NCBI GenBank assembly: GCA_949290475.1 | Contig: CASESB010000044.1 | Location: 1-32,432, forward strand | Direction: 5' to 3' | From: an uncultured Bacillota bacterium | GTDB taxonomy: Bacteria; Bacillota; Clostridia; Peptostreptococcales; Anaerovoracaceae | DNA: 32,432 bases | Shown: positions 8,506-16,751 of the stretch, in pieces | Layout: the number at the start of each line of letters is the position of its first letter | Position numbering within the stretch: position 1 is the first letter of the stretch | Program-made: the position numbers and the translations under genes | Notes under the pieces: generated by a model | Seen by the model: only the letters and a program-made list of their open reading frames with translations | Databases searched by the model: none | Told to the model about the DNA's origin: nothing

Positions 8506-8973
8506 CTATTTATTCTCTTTCTTATGAGTCAACAGCTTTTCTATCTCGGCAACGAAGGTATTTATATCGGTGAACTGCCTGTATACCGATGCGAAGCGAA
8601 CGTACGCCACCTCGTCGAGATCCTTGAGACGCTCCATGACGAGCTCTCCGATAAACGAGCTTTCGACCTCCTTCTCCATCATGTTGTTGAGACCGCGTTC
8701 TATATCGTCTACTATCTTCTCCATATCGGATATCGATACAGGGCGTTTCTCACAGGCTCTGATTATGCCGTTGAGCAGCTTGTTTCTGTCAAAGGCCTGC
8801 CTGCTGCCATCCTTCTTGATGACCATCAGGATGACCTCCTCGACCTTCTCATACGTGGTGAAACGCCTGCCGCATGCCTCACACTCACGGCGCCTTCTTA
8901 TAGCGCGCCCGTCTTCGGTATGCCTGGAGTCTATCACCTTGCTGTCTTCGTTCTCGCAATAAGGACATCTCAT
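8506..8973 (-). CDS. nrdR: Transcriptional repressor NrdR
   Basis: NrdR is a zinc-ribbon, ATP-cone repressor that senses ATP/dATP and shuts off ribonucleotide reductase genes. The 155-residue protein has the N-terminal zinc ribbon (MRCPYC ... CEACGRRF). The ATP-cone follows (about residues 48-138), beginning at [16 protein letters not shown]. The start ATG has GGAGG 9 nt upstream. A near-consensus NrdR box lies in its promoter region (9020-9035), indicating autoregulation. No nrd reductase gene is in the window. Confidence 0.97.
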   Translation of the reverse strand: MRCPYCENEDSKVIDSRHTEDGRAIRRRRECEACGRRFTTYEKVEEVILMVIKKDGSRQAFDRNKLLNGIIRACEKRPVSISDMEKIVDDIERGLNNMMEKEVESSFIGELVMERLKDLDEVAYVRFASVYRQFTDINTFVAEIEKLLTHKKENK

Positions 8974-9019
8974 AGTGGAACCTCCTTCTCGGGTATTCTA
9001 TACGATCTTAACTATGATT

Positions 9020-9035
9020 TTACTATATATTGTGG
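9020..9035 (-). promoter_or_regulatory. NrdR box upstream of nrdR
   Basis: The minus strand reads CCACAATATATAGTAA, which matches 13 of 16 positions of the palindromic NrdR box (ACACWATATATWGTGT). The site lies 47 bp before the nrdR start codon. A weak promoter (TTAGAC, 18 bp, TAAAAT) overlaps it. Only one box is visible; functional sites usually occur as pairs. Confidence 0.6.
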
Positions 9036-9095
9036 TCTTTGTCTAACCCTATATCCTGTATGTCATAAAATTGTCGCCCCCGTCCGCCCGAACGC

Positions 9096-9133
9096 AAAAG
9101 CCCCGGGCCGTCGCTTTCGCTCCGGTCCGGGGC
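9096..9133 (-). terminator. Terminator after the AGCS symporter
   Basis: The stem GCCCCGG (9100-9106) pairs with CCGGGGC (9127-9133). A 20-nt loop can fold further, and TTTT (9099-9096) follows on the minus strand. It isolates the symporter from nrdR. Confidence 0.8.
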
Positions 9134-9173
9134 CGTTATCTTCATTTCCCTGTCAATGCTTATATATCCGCTG

Positions 9174-10607
9174 CTATCTCCATTCCTGTATCTGACCGCT
9201 GTCCAGTCGTTTGAAATAGCTCTTCGTCTCCGCTGCGATGATGCCGCTGAGCGTTACGAGCGCTATCAGGTTAGGTATAGCCATCAATCCGTTGAAGATG
9301 TCCGCTATCGTCCATACTGCGGAAACCGTCAGGAACGGTCCGATGAGCACAGCCAGTATGTAAAGCCATCTGTATACCTTGACAACGCCCATCCTGCCGC
9401 CTGTCAGATACTCGAGACATCTTTCGCTGTAGTAATCCCAGCCGATTATCGTCGTGAAAGCGAACAGCGCCAAGCAAACCATCAGTATGCACGATCCCAC
9501 CGAATCAGACCACGGAAGTCCGTTGGAGAATGCGTACGACGTTACCTCAGAGCCTTCAAGCCCGTTGGCTGCAGCATAATCGTAAGCGCCCGTCACCATG
9601 ATCGTCGTTCCCGTCATCGTACACACGATGATCGTATCTATGAACGTTCCCGTCATAGATACGAGTCCCTGTCTTACAGGCTCGTTCGTCTTGGCAGCAG
9701 CTGCGGCGATAGGTGCGCTTCCGAGACCGGCCTCGTTCGAGAATATACCTCTGGCAACACCCATCTGCATCGCCATCATCAGCGAACCTATGGCTCCTCC
9801 TGCCACCGCGTCGAGTCCGAAGGCGCTCCTGACTACCATCACCAGCGATTCCGGAACTCTTTCGATATTGTACACTAATATGCAGAGGCATACTATTACA
9901 TAAGCTATAGCCATGAACGGCACGATGATCGATGTCACGTTGGCGATCCTCTGAAGTCCGCCTATAACGACGAGTGCCGTTATGAACGCTACGATGATAG
10001 CTGTCGCCACTATAGTTATCGTATAATCGTTTCCGAACAGGGTAACAACGTTCTCCTTATTAGGGTCAAAGAACGTCTGCGCTGCAGAAGCGATACCGTT
10101 GACCTGCGTGATGGTTCCGATACCGAGCAGTCCGGCGCCTACGCCGAATATCGAGAACAGCTTGGCCAGCCACTTCCATCTCGGTCCCATTCCCTTCTCG
10201 ATATATCGGAAAGGTCCGCCCAGGAATCTTCCGTCTCCGCGGTCTTCCCTGAACTTGACAGCCAGCAGGCCCTCAGAATACTTCGTAGCCATGCCGAGGC
10301 AGGCCGCCAGTATCATCCAGAAAAGCGCTCCCGGTCCTCCGGTAAGCACCGCCGTAGCTACTCCGACGATATTTCCCGTACCGATGGTAGCCGCCATCGC
10401 CGTGCAGAGAGCCCCGAAACTCGTAACCTCTCCTATACCATCCTCTTCATTCTTCACCATGTACCTGAACGCCTTGCCCAGCTTTCGGAACTGGACTACT
10501 CTGACCCTTATGGTGAGCAGGATTCCCGTTCCCATGATCAGCACGATCAGAGGTACTCCCCAGACGACTCCGTCTATCGCCTCCAGGATTTCCGTAAATT
10601 TGTCCAT
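9174..10607 (-). CDS. Sodium:alanine/glycine symporter (AGCS family)
   Basis: The 477-residue polytopic membrane protein (about 10-11 hydrophobic segments) shows the AGCS hallmarks: MAATIGTGNIVGVATA near residue 75, a GGPGALFWM segment and GVARGIFSNEAGLGSAPIAAA in the middle. Members import small neutral amino acids with Na+ (or H+). A glycine riboswitch heads the transcript, so glycine, probably with alanine, is the likely substrate. The ATG is preceded by AGGAGAAGGAG. The gene forms a single-gene unit ending at the hairpin 9096-9133. Confidence 0.93.
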   Translation of the reverse strand: MDKFTEILEAIDGVVWGVPLIVLIMGTGILLTIRVRVVQFRKLGKAFRYMVKNEEDGIGEVTSFGALCTAMAATIGTGNIVGVATAVLTGGPGALFWMILAACLGMATKYSEGLLAVKFREDRGDGRFLGGPFRYIEKGMGPRWKWLAKLFSIFGVGAGLLGIGTITQVNGIASAAQTFFDPNKENVVTLFGNDYTITIVATAIIVAFITALVVIGGLQRIANVTSIIVPFMAIAYVIVCLCILVYNIERVPESLVMVVRSAFGLDAVAGGAIGSLMMAMQMGVARGIFSNEAGLGSAPIAAAAAKTNEPVRQGLVSMTGTFIDTIIVCTMTGTTIMVTGAYDYAAANGLEGSEVTSYAFSNGLPWSDSVGSCILMVCLALFAFTTIIGWDYYSERCLEYLTGGRMGVVKVYRWLYILAVLIGPFLTVSAVWTIADIFNGLMAIPNLIALVTLSGIIAAETKSYFKRLDSGQIQEWR

Positions 10608-10641
10608 TGTTTTTCTCCTTCTCCTGAAAAAATAATAAATT

Positions 10642-10664
10642 AAAAAAAGCCGATGTGATCGACT
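10642..10664 (-). terminator. Riboswitch expression platform: intrinsic terminator
   Basis: After the aptamer, minus-strand GTCGAT (10663-10658) pairs with ATCGGC (10654-10649) around a 3-nt loop, extended by A-U pairs, and is followed by seven T residues (10648-10642). It lies between the glycine aptamer and the symporter start. A CTCTCC segment just upstream (10668-10673) is complementary to GGAGAG in the aptamer and could take part in an alternative fold. Confidence 0.75.
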
Positions 10665-10696
10665 TCCGGAGAGGACTCAAATAATCTTAATGCTAA

Positions 10697-10811
10697 AAAC
10701 TATTTGCTCTGTCCTTTTGCCTGAGAGATTGCCTGCGGAGCTTAACGACAGCTCACTCCGCGAGCGTACACCTTCGGCGCTCTTTTGAGACTCTCCAGAG
10801 AATCATAGTTT
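10697..10811 (-). promoter_or_regulatory. Glycine riboswitch (single aptamer)
   Basis: Read on the minus strand the sequence holds the conserved glycine aptamer core. It starts with CTCTGGAGAG, has GCGCCGAAGG in the middle and ends with AATCTCTCAGGCAAAAGGAC followed by AGAG. A stem with a GTGAGC/GCTCCGC-type variable arm lies between. The ends are closed by a 7-bp outer pairing, AAACTAT (10811-10805) with ATAGTTT (10703-10697). Only one aptamer is present, since the terminator of the preceding gene starts 11 bp upstream. It controls the AGCS symporter through the terminator at 10642-10664. Whether glycine turns expression on or off cannot be decided from sequence alone. Confidence 0.93.
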
Positions 10812-10822
10812 CTTCCCGCCCT

Positions 10823-10885
10823 TAAAATAAAAGCCGCACGGGCGTTACAGATAAACTAACGTTAAAAGTTTACCACACCGTGCGG
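10823..10885 (-). terminator. Terminator after the FKBP-type lipoprotein gene
   Basis: CCGCACGG (10834-10841) pairs with CCGTGCGG (10878-10885) across a 36-nt loop that can itself form GTTA...TAAC. The minus strand continues CTTTTATTTT. It lies directly in front of the glycine aptamer. Confidence 0.7.
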
Positions 10886-10950
10886 TCTGTTTCAACTGCG
10901 AATTATTTTGTCGCGCTTTTTAGAATATTTTTACTTTATAGCCTCGGTCT

Positions 10951-12018
10951 CTACTCCGCCTGCGGCTCTGTGATCTCCGCATTCTCCAGGATGAAGTCCA
11001 GCACCTTCTGATACAGGAGCTCTATATGCACATAATCCTTCATGTTCCTGCCTGTCTGCAGCTCCATCGTTTCGTCATCGTATCCGGCCGCCTCATACTC
11101 GGCCATGGCTTCCTCCTCCTCTTCCGAGGAATACGTGATATCCTCCTTCTGAGCTATGTATTCTATGAGCATCTCCTGCTTCACTCTGAGCTTGCTGCTG
11201 TCCTCGTTGACGGCCGCAAATTCCTCCTCGTCTCCGAAATCATACGACGCCAGCATCTCATCGCGGCTCATGCCGTATTCCTCAGCCATCACATCGATCT
11301 GCTCGTTATTGAGCTCTATGTAATGATCCACTATCTCCTGAGGATATTTCTTGACCTCGGTGTTTTCCAGGATCTCAGACCACAGCGTCGTCTTCTGGTT
11401 TTCTATCTCAGACTGCTCCTTCTGATCGTAGAGCTGCTTTTCGACATCGGCCTCGTACTCCTCCAGGCTGTCGAATTTCGTAGTATTCTGCACGAAATCG
11501 AGCCCGTACTCCGGGATCTCCTGTCTGGCCGCCGAATTTATGGTGACGGTGAACTCGACATCTTTGCCCTGCAGCTCCTCGCTCGTATAATCGTCCGGGA
11601 ACGTCAGATCCAGCTTCACCTTTTCACCGACCTCGTGTCCTACGAGCCCCGATTCAAAGCCTTCTATATATCCGCCGCTGCCAAGCGTGAATTCCTGGCC
11701 TTCAGCTGACCCGCCGTCAAACTTCTTGCCGTCCATCCTGCCGACGTAGTCGACGTTTACCGTATCTCCCTCAGCTATCGCCGTGCCTTCACTGAGATCC
11801 TGAGTAGTAGCCGAGGCCTCCAGCGTGCTGTCGATCTGTTCCTGCACGTCCTCCTCGGTTACCGATACCGTAAAGCCCGGTACTGTCAGCCCCTTGTATT
11901 CGCCTGCCTTGATGTACTCCGAAAGCTCGTAATCATCATACGACACCTCAGAGCCGCATGCGGCGAGCCCCATAACGGTAATCAGACATATCGCTAACGC
12001 TGCTGCTAATTTCTTCAT
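10951..12018 (-). CDS. FKBP-type peptidyl-prolyl isomerase lipoprotein, trigger-factor-like
   Basis: The 355-residue protein begins with a lipoprotein signal peptide (MKKLAAALAICLITVMG) and lipobox LAAC with Cys21 as the lipidation site, so it should sit on the outer face of the membrane. An FKBP domain follows (about residues 85-165; GDTVNVDYVGRMDGKKFDGG, then YIEGFESGLVGHEVGEK). A long acidic helical C-terminus resembles the trigger factor/SurA chaperone arm. It lacks the ribosome-binding N-terminal domain of true trigger factor. The likely role is folding of exported proteins. The start is ATG 12018, with GGGAG 9 nt upstream; a GTG at 12054 would give an unlikely charged leader. It follows the alarmone synthetase gene by 46 nt, probably in one operon. 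Confidence 0.88.
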   Translation of the reverse strand: MKKLAAALAICLITVMGLAACGSEVSYDDYELSEYIKAGEYKGLTVPGFTVSVTEEDVQEQIDSTLEASATTQDLSEGTAIAEGDTVNVDYVGRMDGKKFDGGSAEGQEFTLGSGGYIEGFESGLVGHEVGEKVKLDLTFPDDYTSEELQGKDVEFTVTINSAARQEIPEYGLDFVQNTTKFDSLEEYEADVEKQLYDQKEQSEIENQKTTLWSEILENTEVKKYPQEIVDHYIELNNEQIDVMAEEYGMSRDEMLASYDFGDEEEFAAVNEDSSKLRVKQEMLIEYIAQKEDITYSSEEEEEAMAEYEAAGYDDETMELQTGRNMKDYVHIELLYQKVLDFILENAEITEPQAE

Positions 12019-12064
12019 CTTCAACTTCTCCCTCTTCTTCATCGTCTTCGGCACACATGCCGCC

Positions 12065-12739
12065 TTACAGCATCTTATGTATCCTTTCCATTGATGCGTC
12101 TATCTCCGCCATAGATTTGGCGCAGTTCTTGAGCTCCTGTACGACGTAGCCCGGAAGTTCCTTCCTGCTCTTGTACTTCAGCTCGTGCTCAAGGCTGGCC
12201 CACGTATCCATGGCTATGGTCCTGATCTGTATCTCCACCGGCATATGGTATGTCCTGTCGGACAGGAATATCGGCACCTCTACGACCAGATGCAGGCTCC
12301 TGTAGCCGCTCTCCTTGGGATTCTTGATATAATCCTTGCGCTTCAGCAGCTTTATGTCGTCCTGCCGCATCAGGCTCTCCTCCACCGTGTATATGTCATC
12401 AATATAATTGCATATCACGCGGACGCCGGCAAAATCCGTGATCTTGTAGACCGACTCTATTTCCTTGGGCCAGCCCTTCCTCTCGATCTTTTCCATGATG
12501 CTCTCTATGCTCTTTATCCTGCACTGCATATGGTGTATCGGATTATAATCGTACCTTACGCTGTATTCGTTGTCAAGGACTTCCAGCTTCGTGCTGACCT
12601 CCTTGATGGCGGCATGATATCTCATCCTCAGATCGCTCAGCACCTTGACGATCTCCTTCACGTTATCCAGCGTCACGCTCATATCTGCGGGGATCATATC
12701 CTCGTTTATGACAAACTTCTCGTTCTTTTCCAGTATCAT
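12065..12739 (-). CDS. Small alarmone synthetase (RelA/SpoT-type GTP pyrophosphokinase domain)
   Basis: The 224-residue protein consists of one synthetase domain, like YjbM/RelQ of Bacillota. It transfers pyrophosphate from ATP to GDP or GTP to make (p)ppGpp. Visible motifs are YKITDFAGVRVICNY, NPKESGYRSLHLVVE and the signature VEIQIRTIAMDTWASLEHEL. There is no HD hydrolase, TGS or ACT domain, so another enzyme must degrade the product. The start is ATG 12739, preceded by GGAGGAG 6 nt away; an ATG at 12754 would place that Shine-Dalgarno sequence inside the gene. It is the first gene of a likely pair with the exported FKBP lipoprotein. Confidence 0.93.
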   Translation of the reverse strand: MILEKNEKFVINEDMIPADMSVTLDNVKEIVKVLSDLRMRYHAAIKEVSTKLEVLDNEYSVRYDYNPIHHMQCRIKSIESIMEKIERKGWPKEIESVYKITDFAGVRVICNYIDDIYTVEESLMRQDDIKLLKRKDYIKNPKESGYRSLHLVVEVPIFLSDRTYHMPVEIQIRTIAMDTWASLEHELKYKSRKELPGYVVQELKNCAKSMAEIDASMERIHKML

Positions 12740-12822
12740 CTTACTCTCCTCCATTTTAAGTTTATCATACTATTTTGTGGTTTTAGTGATGGCAGATTTC
12801 AGTGACGGCAAAACAGCGCAAG

Positions 12823-12848
12823 AAAAAAGCGGGATGTGATCTCCCGCT
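12823..12848 (-). terminator. Terminator after the APC permease
   Basis: AGCGGGA (12828-12834) pairs with TCCCGCT (12842-12848) with a 7-nt loop, followed by TTTTTTC on the minus strand. It lies about 40 nt after the permease stop codon. Confidence 0.87.
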
Positions 12849-12888
12849 CTTTTCCGCATGTCATACAAGGTGTTCTGCATTCGCCGCA

Positions 12889-14439
12889 TCAGGCGTTTTT
12901 CTTAGGGAACGTTTCCTCAAATGTCTTTTCGTGAGCGCCCAGCGCATTGATATTTCCGGCCTTGCCGCTTGCCTTAGCTATCTTGTAAACGATCATCGGG
13001 ATAACTACTGCAGCCGTCGCTATCGAGAATATCACGATTCCGCCGCCGGCGTTTCCTTCAGGATCGAGAATATCTCCGAAGGCCAGTACCAGCAGGCAGC
13101 AGAGCTGAGCTATCATCGCGAACCAAGGGATCCATGCCATCGGCTTCTTTACTCTTGCCTTGAGGCATGTATCAGGATCATATCCGTTCTTCTTCAGTCT
13201 AGCTCTGAACCTCTTCTGGGAAGCGATTATTCCTACCCAGGCCAGAGTTCCGGTGAATCCGGACATCGACAGCAGGCTTCCGTACAGGTTGGAAAGGAAT
13301 CCCGTGAGCTCGGATAAGAGTCCGATTATCAGTACTATCCACATGAACAGCAGCGTGAAGAGAACGGCTCTCTTCGGCGCCTGGTTAGGGCTCAGCTTGG
13401 ACAGGAACTTAGGAGCAAGACCCTCTACCGAGAGGCCGTACATGCATCTTACAGTTCCGTAGAAGCCCGTGTTGGCGCAGCTGAATGCAGCTACCAGCAC
13501 TACAGCCAGGAATACGATAGACAGCGTCTCAAATCCGTATGCCGCCATTACATCTGAGAATACCGGTGTAACATCCGTTGCCAGCGAGGTAGGGAACAGA
13601 AGCAGTACCAGCAGGATAGGAACGAGGTACAGTCCCACGATACGATATGTAACGCTCCTGCATGCCTTAGGTACCGATCTTTCCGGATCCTGCGATTCGG
13701 ATGCGGCCAGACCTACGATCTCAGTACCCTGGAACGTAACGAGTACTACTACCATCAGGATCAGTACTACCGAAACGCCGTTCGGGAACAGATCGTGATA
13801 GATGCTGCCGCTGCCGAAGTTGATACCCATACCCTTGAATCCTTCTTCAACCGCTCCGAGTACAGCGCTGTCAGGGCTGCCCCACAGTCCGATCCAGATT
13901 CCGAAGGCCACGATTATGAATATTATGATTACGATTACCTTTGTGATGGCAAGACCCGATTCTATCTTGGCGAAGATATCAACGGCACAGAGATTGATGA
14001 TTGTCAGCGCCGCCATGGTGCCAAGTGCAAAGGCCGCATAGGCTATCGGGCTGTCGTTGCCGGTCAGCGCCTGCAGCACGTACGATACGGCTATGGCCTC
14101 CGACGGACAATAGCAAACCCAGTTGAACCAGAAGGACCAGCCCATTCCTACCGACAGCGTAGGCCCCAGGAATTCATTGGTATAAGCTACGAATGTACCC
14201 TTTCTCGGCAGGTTTACCAACAATTCAGCATAAGAAATCATAAGTCCGAATACGATGAGTCCTACTACCGCGAAAGCGAAGAATACCGAAGGACCCATTA
14301 CCTGGATACACCAGCCTACTCCGAGAAAATAACACGAGCCGATAACGCCGCCCAGTCCTATGAAGGCGACCTGCCAGCTCTTGATGCCGCGCTTTAGTTC
14401 CTGCGGCTCAGAAGCATTGACCTTTCTTTCTTCCGACAT
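12889..14439 (-). CDS. Amino acid permease (APC superfamily)
   Basis: The 516-residue integral membrane protein has about 12 hydrophobic segments. Its first helix carries the APC glycine motif VAFIGLGGVIGSCYFLG, and the segment after helix 2 reads YAELLVNLPRKGTFVAY. A GTEIVGLAASESQDPERSVPKA stretch in the middle matches the amino acid transporter (AAT) branch, which works by proton symport. The substrate cannot be assigned. Charged N- and C-termini face the cytosol. The start ATG follows AAAAGGAGGG. It is transcribed alone from a perfect-consensus promoter at 14580-14608, with a leader of about 135 nt. Confidence 0.92.
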   Translation of the reverse strand: MSEERKVNASEPQELKRGIKSWQVAFIGLGGVIGSCYFLGVGWCIQVMGPSVFFAFAVVGLIVFGLMISYAELLVNLPRKGTFVAYTNEFLGPTLSVGMGWSFWFNWVCYCPSEAIAVSYVLQALTGNDSPIAYAAFALGTMAALTIINLCAVDIFAKIESGLAITKVIVIIIFIIVAFGIWIGLWGSPDSAVLGAVEEGFKGMGINFGSGSIYHDLFPNGVSVVLILMVVVLVTFQGTEIVGLAASESQDPERSVPKACRSVTYRIVGLYLVPILLVLLLFPTSLATDVTPVFSDVMAAYGFETLSIVFLAVVLVAAFSCANTGFYGTVRCMYGLSVEGLAPKFLSKLSPNQAPKRAVLFTLLFMWIVLIIGLLSELTGFLSNLYGSLLSMSGFTGTLAWVGIIASQKRFRARLKKNGYDPDTCLKARVKKPMAWIPWFAMIAQLCCLLVLAFGDILDPEGNAGGGIVIFSIATAAVVIPMIVYKIAKASGKAGNINALGAHEKTFEETFPKKNA

Positions 14440-14579
14440 AACACCCTCCTTTTCACATTAAGATACAACAGCTATAACCCTCAAATACAACATGCGCGGA
14501 ATGACAGCATATTTCATCCCCTCTTACTCGTCTTAACCATGCATTAATTTTACAAAATTACTGTCAATTCCGATAATTA

Positions 14580-14608
14580 ATTATAATAGTGCGTCGTTCG
14601 CCTGTCAA
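14580..14608 (-). promoter_or_regulatory. Consensus sigma-A promoter of the APC permease
   Basis: The minus strand shows TTGACA (14603-14608), a 17-bp spacer and TATAAT (14580-14585), a perfect match at both hexamers and optimal spacing. A second TTGACA lies downstream near 14562 but has no matching -10. The long AT-rich leader before the permease has no recognisable riboswitch. Confidence 0.92.
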
Positions 14609-14641
14609 CTTTTTCCGTAATGTTTTTTAAGAAATGTTAAG

Positions 14642-14670
14642 AAAAGACTCATGGTTGTTAACCATGAGTC
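14642..14670 (-). terminator. Terminator after argD
   Basis: A perfect 11-bp stem GACTCATGGTT (14646-14656) with AACCATGAGTC (14660-14670) has a 3-nt loop, with TTTTC following on the minus strand. It ends the argCJBD transcript. Confidence 0.9.
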
Positions 14671-14696
14671 CTGTTTCTTCCTCTCCTGTTTACTGC

Positions 14697-15866
14697 CTAT
14701 GCCAGCGCCTTCTTCAATATCTCCAGTCCGGCATCCATCTCATCATAGGTGATGGTCAGCGGCGGCAGCATTCTCACTCTGTCCTTGGCCGTCAGTATCA
14801 TCAGCCCCATCTCCAGAGCGTCCTTCACGACCTGTCCGGCCTCCTTGCCCTCGATCTCAGCGCCGAGCATCAGTCCCATACCGCTGACGCTCTTAACCTG
14901 CTGTATCTCCAGCAGTTTTTTCTTCAGATATTCGCCCTTGGCCGCGACGTCTTCGAGAAACGCATCGTCCATGCGCGTCAGCACCTCAATCGCACCGGCG
15001 CACGCCACCGGATTTCCTCCGTACGTCGTTCCGTGATTACCCGGTTCCAGCACGTCGCAGCACTTTGCGCCGAACAGCGCTCCGCCTATCGGCAGTCCGC
15101 CGCCTATGCCCTTGGCAAACGTTACTATATCCGGCTTAACGCCGAAGTGCTCGTATGCGAACAGCTTTCCCGTTCTTCCTATGCCCGTCTGCACCTCATC
15201 GGCGATAAAAAGGATATCCTTCTCGGCACATATGGCTTCCACGGCCTTTACGAACGCAGCGTCAAGATTGAGCACTCCGCCCTCGCCCTGGATCATCTCC
15301 ATCATTATAGCGCACGTATCGTCGCCCGCCAGCTTCTTCAGCTGCTCCGCATCGTTGGCCTCGCAGTAATCAAAGCCGTCGAGGAACGGCGTAAAGAACT
15401 TGTGATATCCCTCCTGCCCCGTGGCCGTGATCGTGGCCATGGTCCTGCCGTGGAACGAGTTGTTGAGCGTTATGATCCTGTTTTTTTCTATGCCCTTATT
15501 GACCGAGCCGTATTTCCTGGCCGTTTTTATCGCCGCCTCGTTCGCCTCCGCTCCGGAATTGCCGAAGAAGACCTTGCTGAGTCCCGTCCTCTCCGTCAGC
15601 ATGGAGGCCACCTTCACCTGCGGCTCCGTATAGTACAGATTTGATACGTGCTGCAGCTTCTTCAGCTGTGCCGTCACCGCCTCGATCCAGCCGTCGTCGC
15701 AGAACCCCAGGCAGTTCACTCCTATGCCCGCCGTGAAATCTATGTACTCCCTGCCGTCTACCGAACGACATACGGCGCCCTTGCCGCTGTCAGCCACCAG
15801 ATCGTATCTGCTGTATGTCGCCACTATCTTCTCACTGTCCAGTTTCTTTATCTCATTGCTGTTCAT
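14697..15866 (-). CDS. argD: Acetylornithine aminotransferase
   Basis: This class III PLP transaminase converts N-acetylglutamate semialdehyde to N-acetylornithine with glutamate as donor. The 389-residue protein has the expected [28 protein letters not shown] and [15 protein letters not shown] motifs, with the Schiff-base lysine in [14 protein letters not shown]. It is the last gene of argCJBD and overlaps argB by 14 nt (15853-15866), so translation is coupled; GAGGAG lies about 11 nt before the ATG. A strong terminator follows at 14642-14670. Confidence 0.96.
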   Translation of the reverse strand: MNSNEIKKLDSEKIVATYSRYDLVADSGKGAVCRSVDGREYIDFTAGIGVNCLGFCDDGWIEAVTAQLKKLQHVSNLYYTEPQVKVASMLTERTGLSKVFFGNSGAEANEAAIKTARKYGSVNKGIEKNRIITLNNSFHGRTMATITATGQEGYHKFFTPFLDGFDYCEANDAEQLKKLAGDDTCAIMMEMIQGEGGVLNLDAAFVKAVEAICAEKDILFIADEVQTGIGRTGKLFAYEHFGVKPDIVTFAKGIGGGLPIGGALFGAKCCDVLEPGNHGTTYGGNPVACAGAIEVLTRMDDAFLEDVAAKGEYLKKKLLEIQQVKSVSGMGLMLGAEIEGKEAGQVVKDALEMGLMILTAKDRVRMLPPLTITYDEMDAGLEILKKALA

Positions 15867-16749
15867 TCCAGTATTTCTCCTCGTTATCCTTGATTATCGC
15901 CGTTCCTATACCCTTGTTGGTGAATATCTCCAGAAGAAGACCGTGCGGTATCCTGCCGTCCATGATATGCACCCTCGAAACGCCTTTGTTGATAGCGTCT
16001 ATGCAGTTCTCTATCTTCGGCAGCATCCCGCCCGATATTATGCCCTTCTCTATCAGCTCTCTGGCCTCGCTCGTATAAAGCTCGGATATCACGGATTCCG
16101 GATCCTGCGGATCCATGCGCACGCCCTCGACATCCGAAAGATAGGCGAGTTTTTCCGCCTTGAGAGCTGTCGCTATGGCGCTCGCCGCCTCATCGGCATT
16201 GATGTTGTACGATACGCCGTTCTCGTCCATGCCTATCGGGAACACCACCGGCAGGAAGTCCTTTTCGATGAGATCCTTGAGGATCTTTGTATCTACCTTC
16301 GTCACATCGCCGACAAAGCCTATATCCTGGCCCTCGGAGAGCTTCTTTTTCACGCGCAAAAGTCCGCCGTCCTGGCCGCTTATACCGGCGGCCTTGATGC
16401 CGAGCGCCTGTATCTTCGTCACCAGATCCTTGTTGACCTTGGCCAGCACCATCTCCGCCAGCTCCATCGTCTCCTCATCGGTCACGCGCAGGCCGTTGAC
16501 GAATCTCGTCTCCATGCCCACCTTGTCGACCCAGCGGCTTATCTCCTTGCCGCCCCCGTGCACGATTATCGGCTTGAAGCCTATGAGCTTCAGCAGCGCC
16601 ACATCCTCTATCACGTACTCCTTCAGCTCCTCGTCTATCATAGCGCTGCCGCCGTATTTCACGATTATGATCTTCTTGCTGAAACGCTGTATGTACGGCA
16701 GTGCCTCGATCAGCACCTCCGCCTTATCAAGATATTTCTGACTTACCAT
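15853..16749 (-). CDS. argB: Acetylglutamate kinase
   Basis: ArgB phosphorylates N-acetylglutamate with ATP, the second step to ornithine. The 298-residue protein has [12 protein letters not shown] at the N-terminus, the VHGGGKEI substrate loop, a conserved Asn-rich [11 protein letters not shown] segment and a C-terminal [18 protein letters not shown]. An N-terminal helix (about residues 1-20) precedes the kinase fold, as in the arginine-inhibited hexameric enzymes, so feedback inhibition is plausible. It begins 2 nt after the argJ stop, with AGGAG inside the end of argJ, and overlaps argD by 14 nt. Confidence 0.97.
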   Translation of the reverse strand: MVSQKYLDKAEVLIEALPYIQRFSKKIIIVKYGGSAMIDEELKEYVIEDVALLKLIGFKPIIVHGGGKEISRWVDKVGMETRFVNGLRVTDEETMELAEMVLAKVNKDLVTKIQALGIKAAGISGQDGGLLRVKKKLSEGQDIGFVGDVTKVDTKILKDLIEKDFLPVVFPIGMDENGVSYNINADEAASAIATALKAEKLAYLSDVEGVRMDPQDPESVISELYTSEARELIEKGIISGGMLPKIENCIDAINKGVSRVHIMDGRIPHGLLLEIFTNKGIGTAIIKDNEEKYWNEQQ

Positions 16750-16751
16750 CC

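Noticed and set aside
14545-14570. Second promoter upstream of the APC permease
   Set aside because: A TTGACA is present near 14562 but no -10 hexamer occurs at 16-18 bp; the perfect promoter at 14580-14608 explains transcription.
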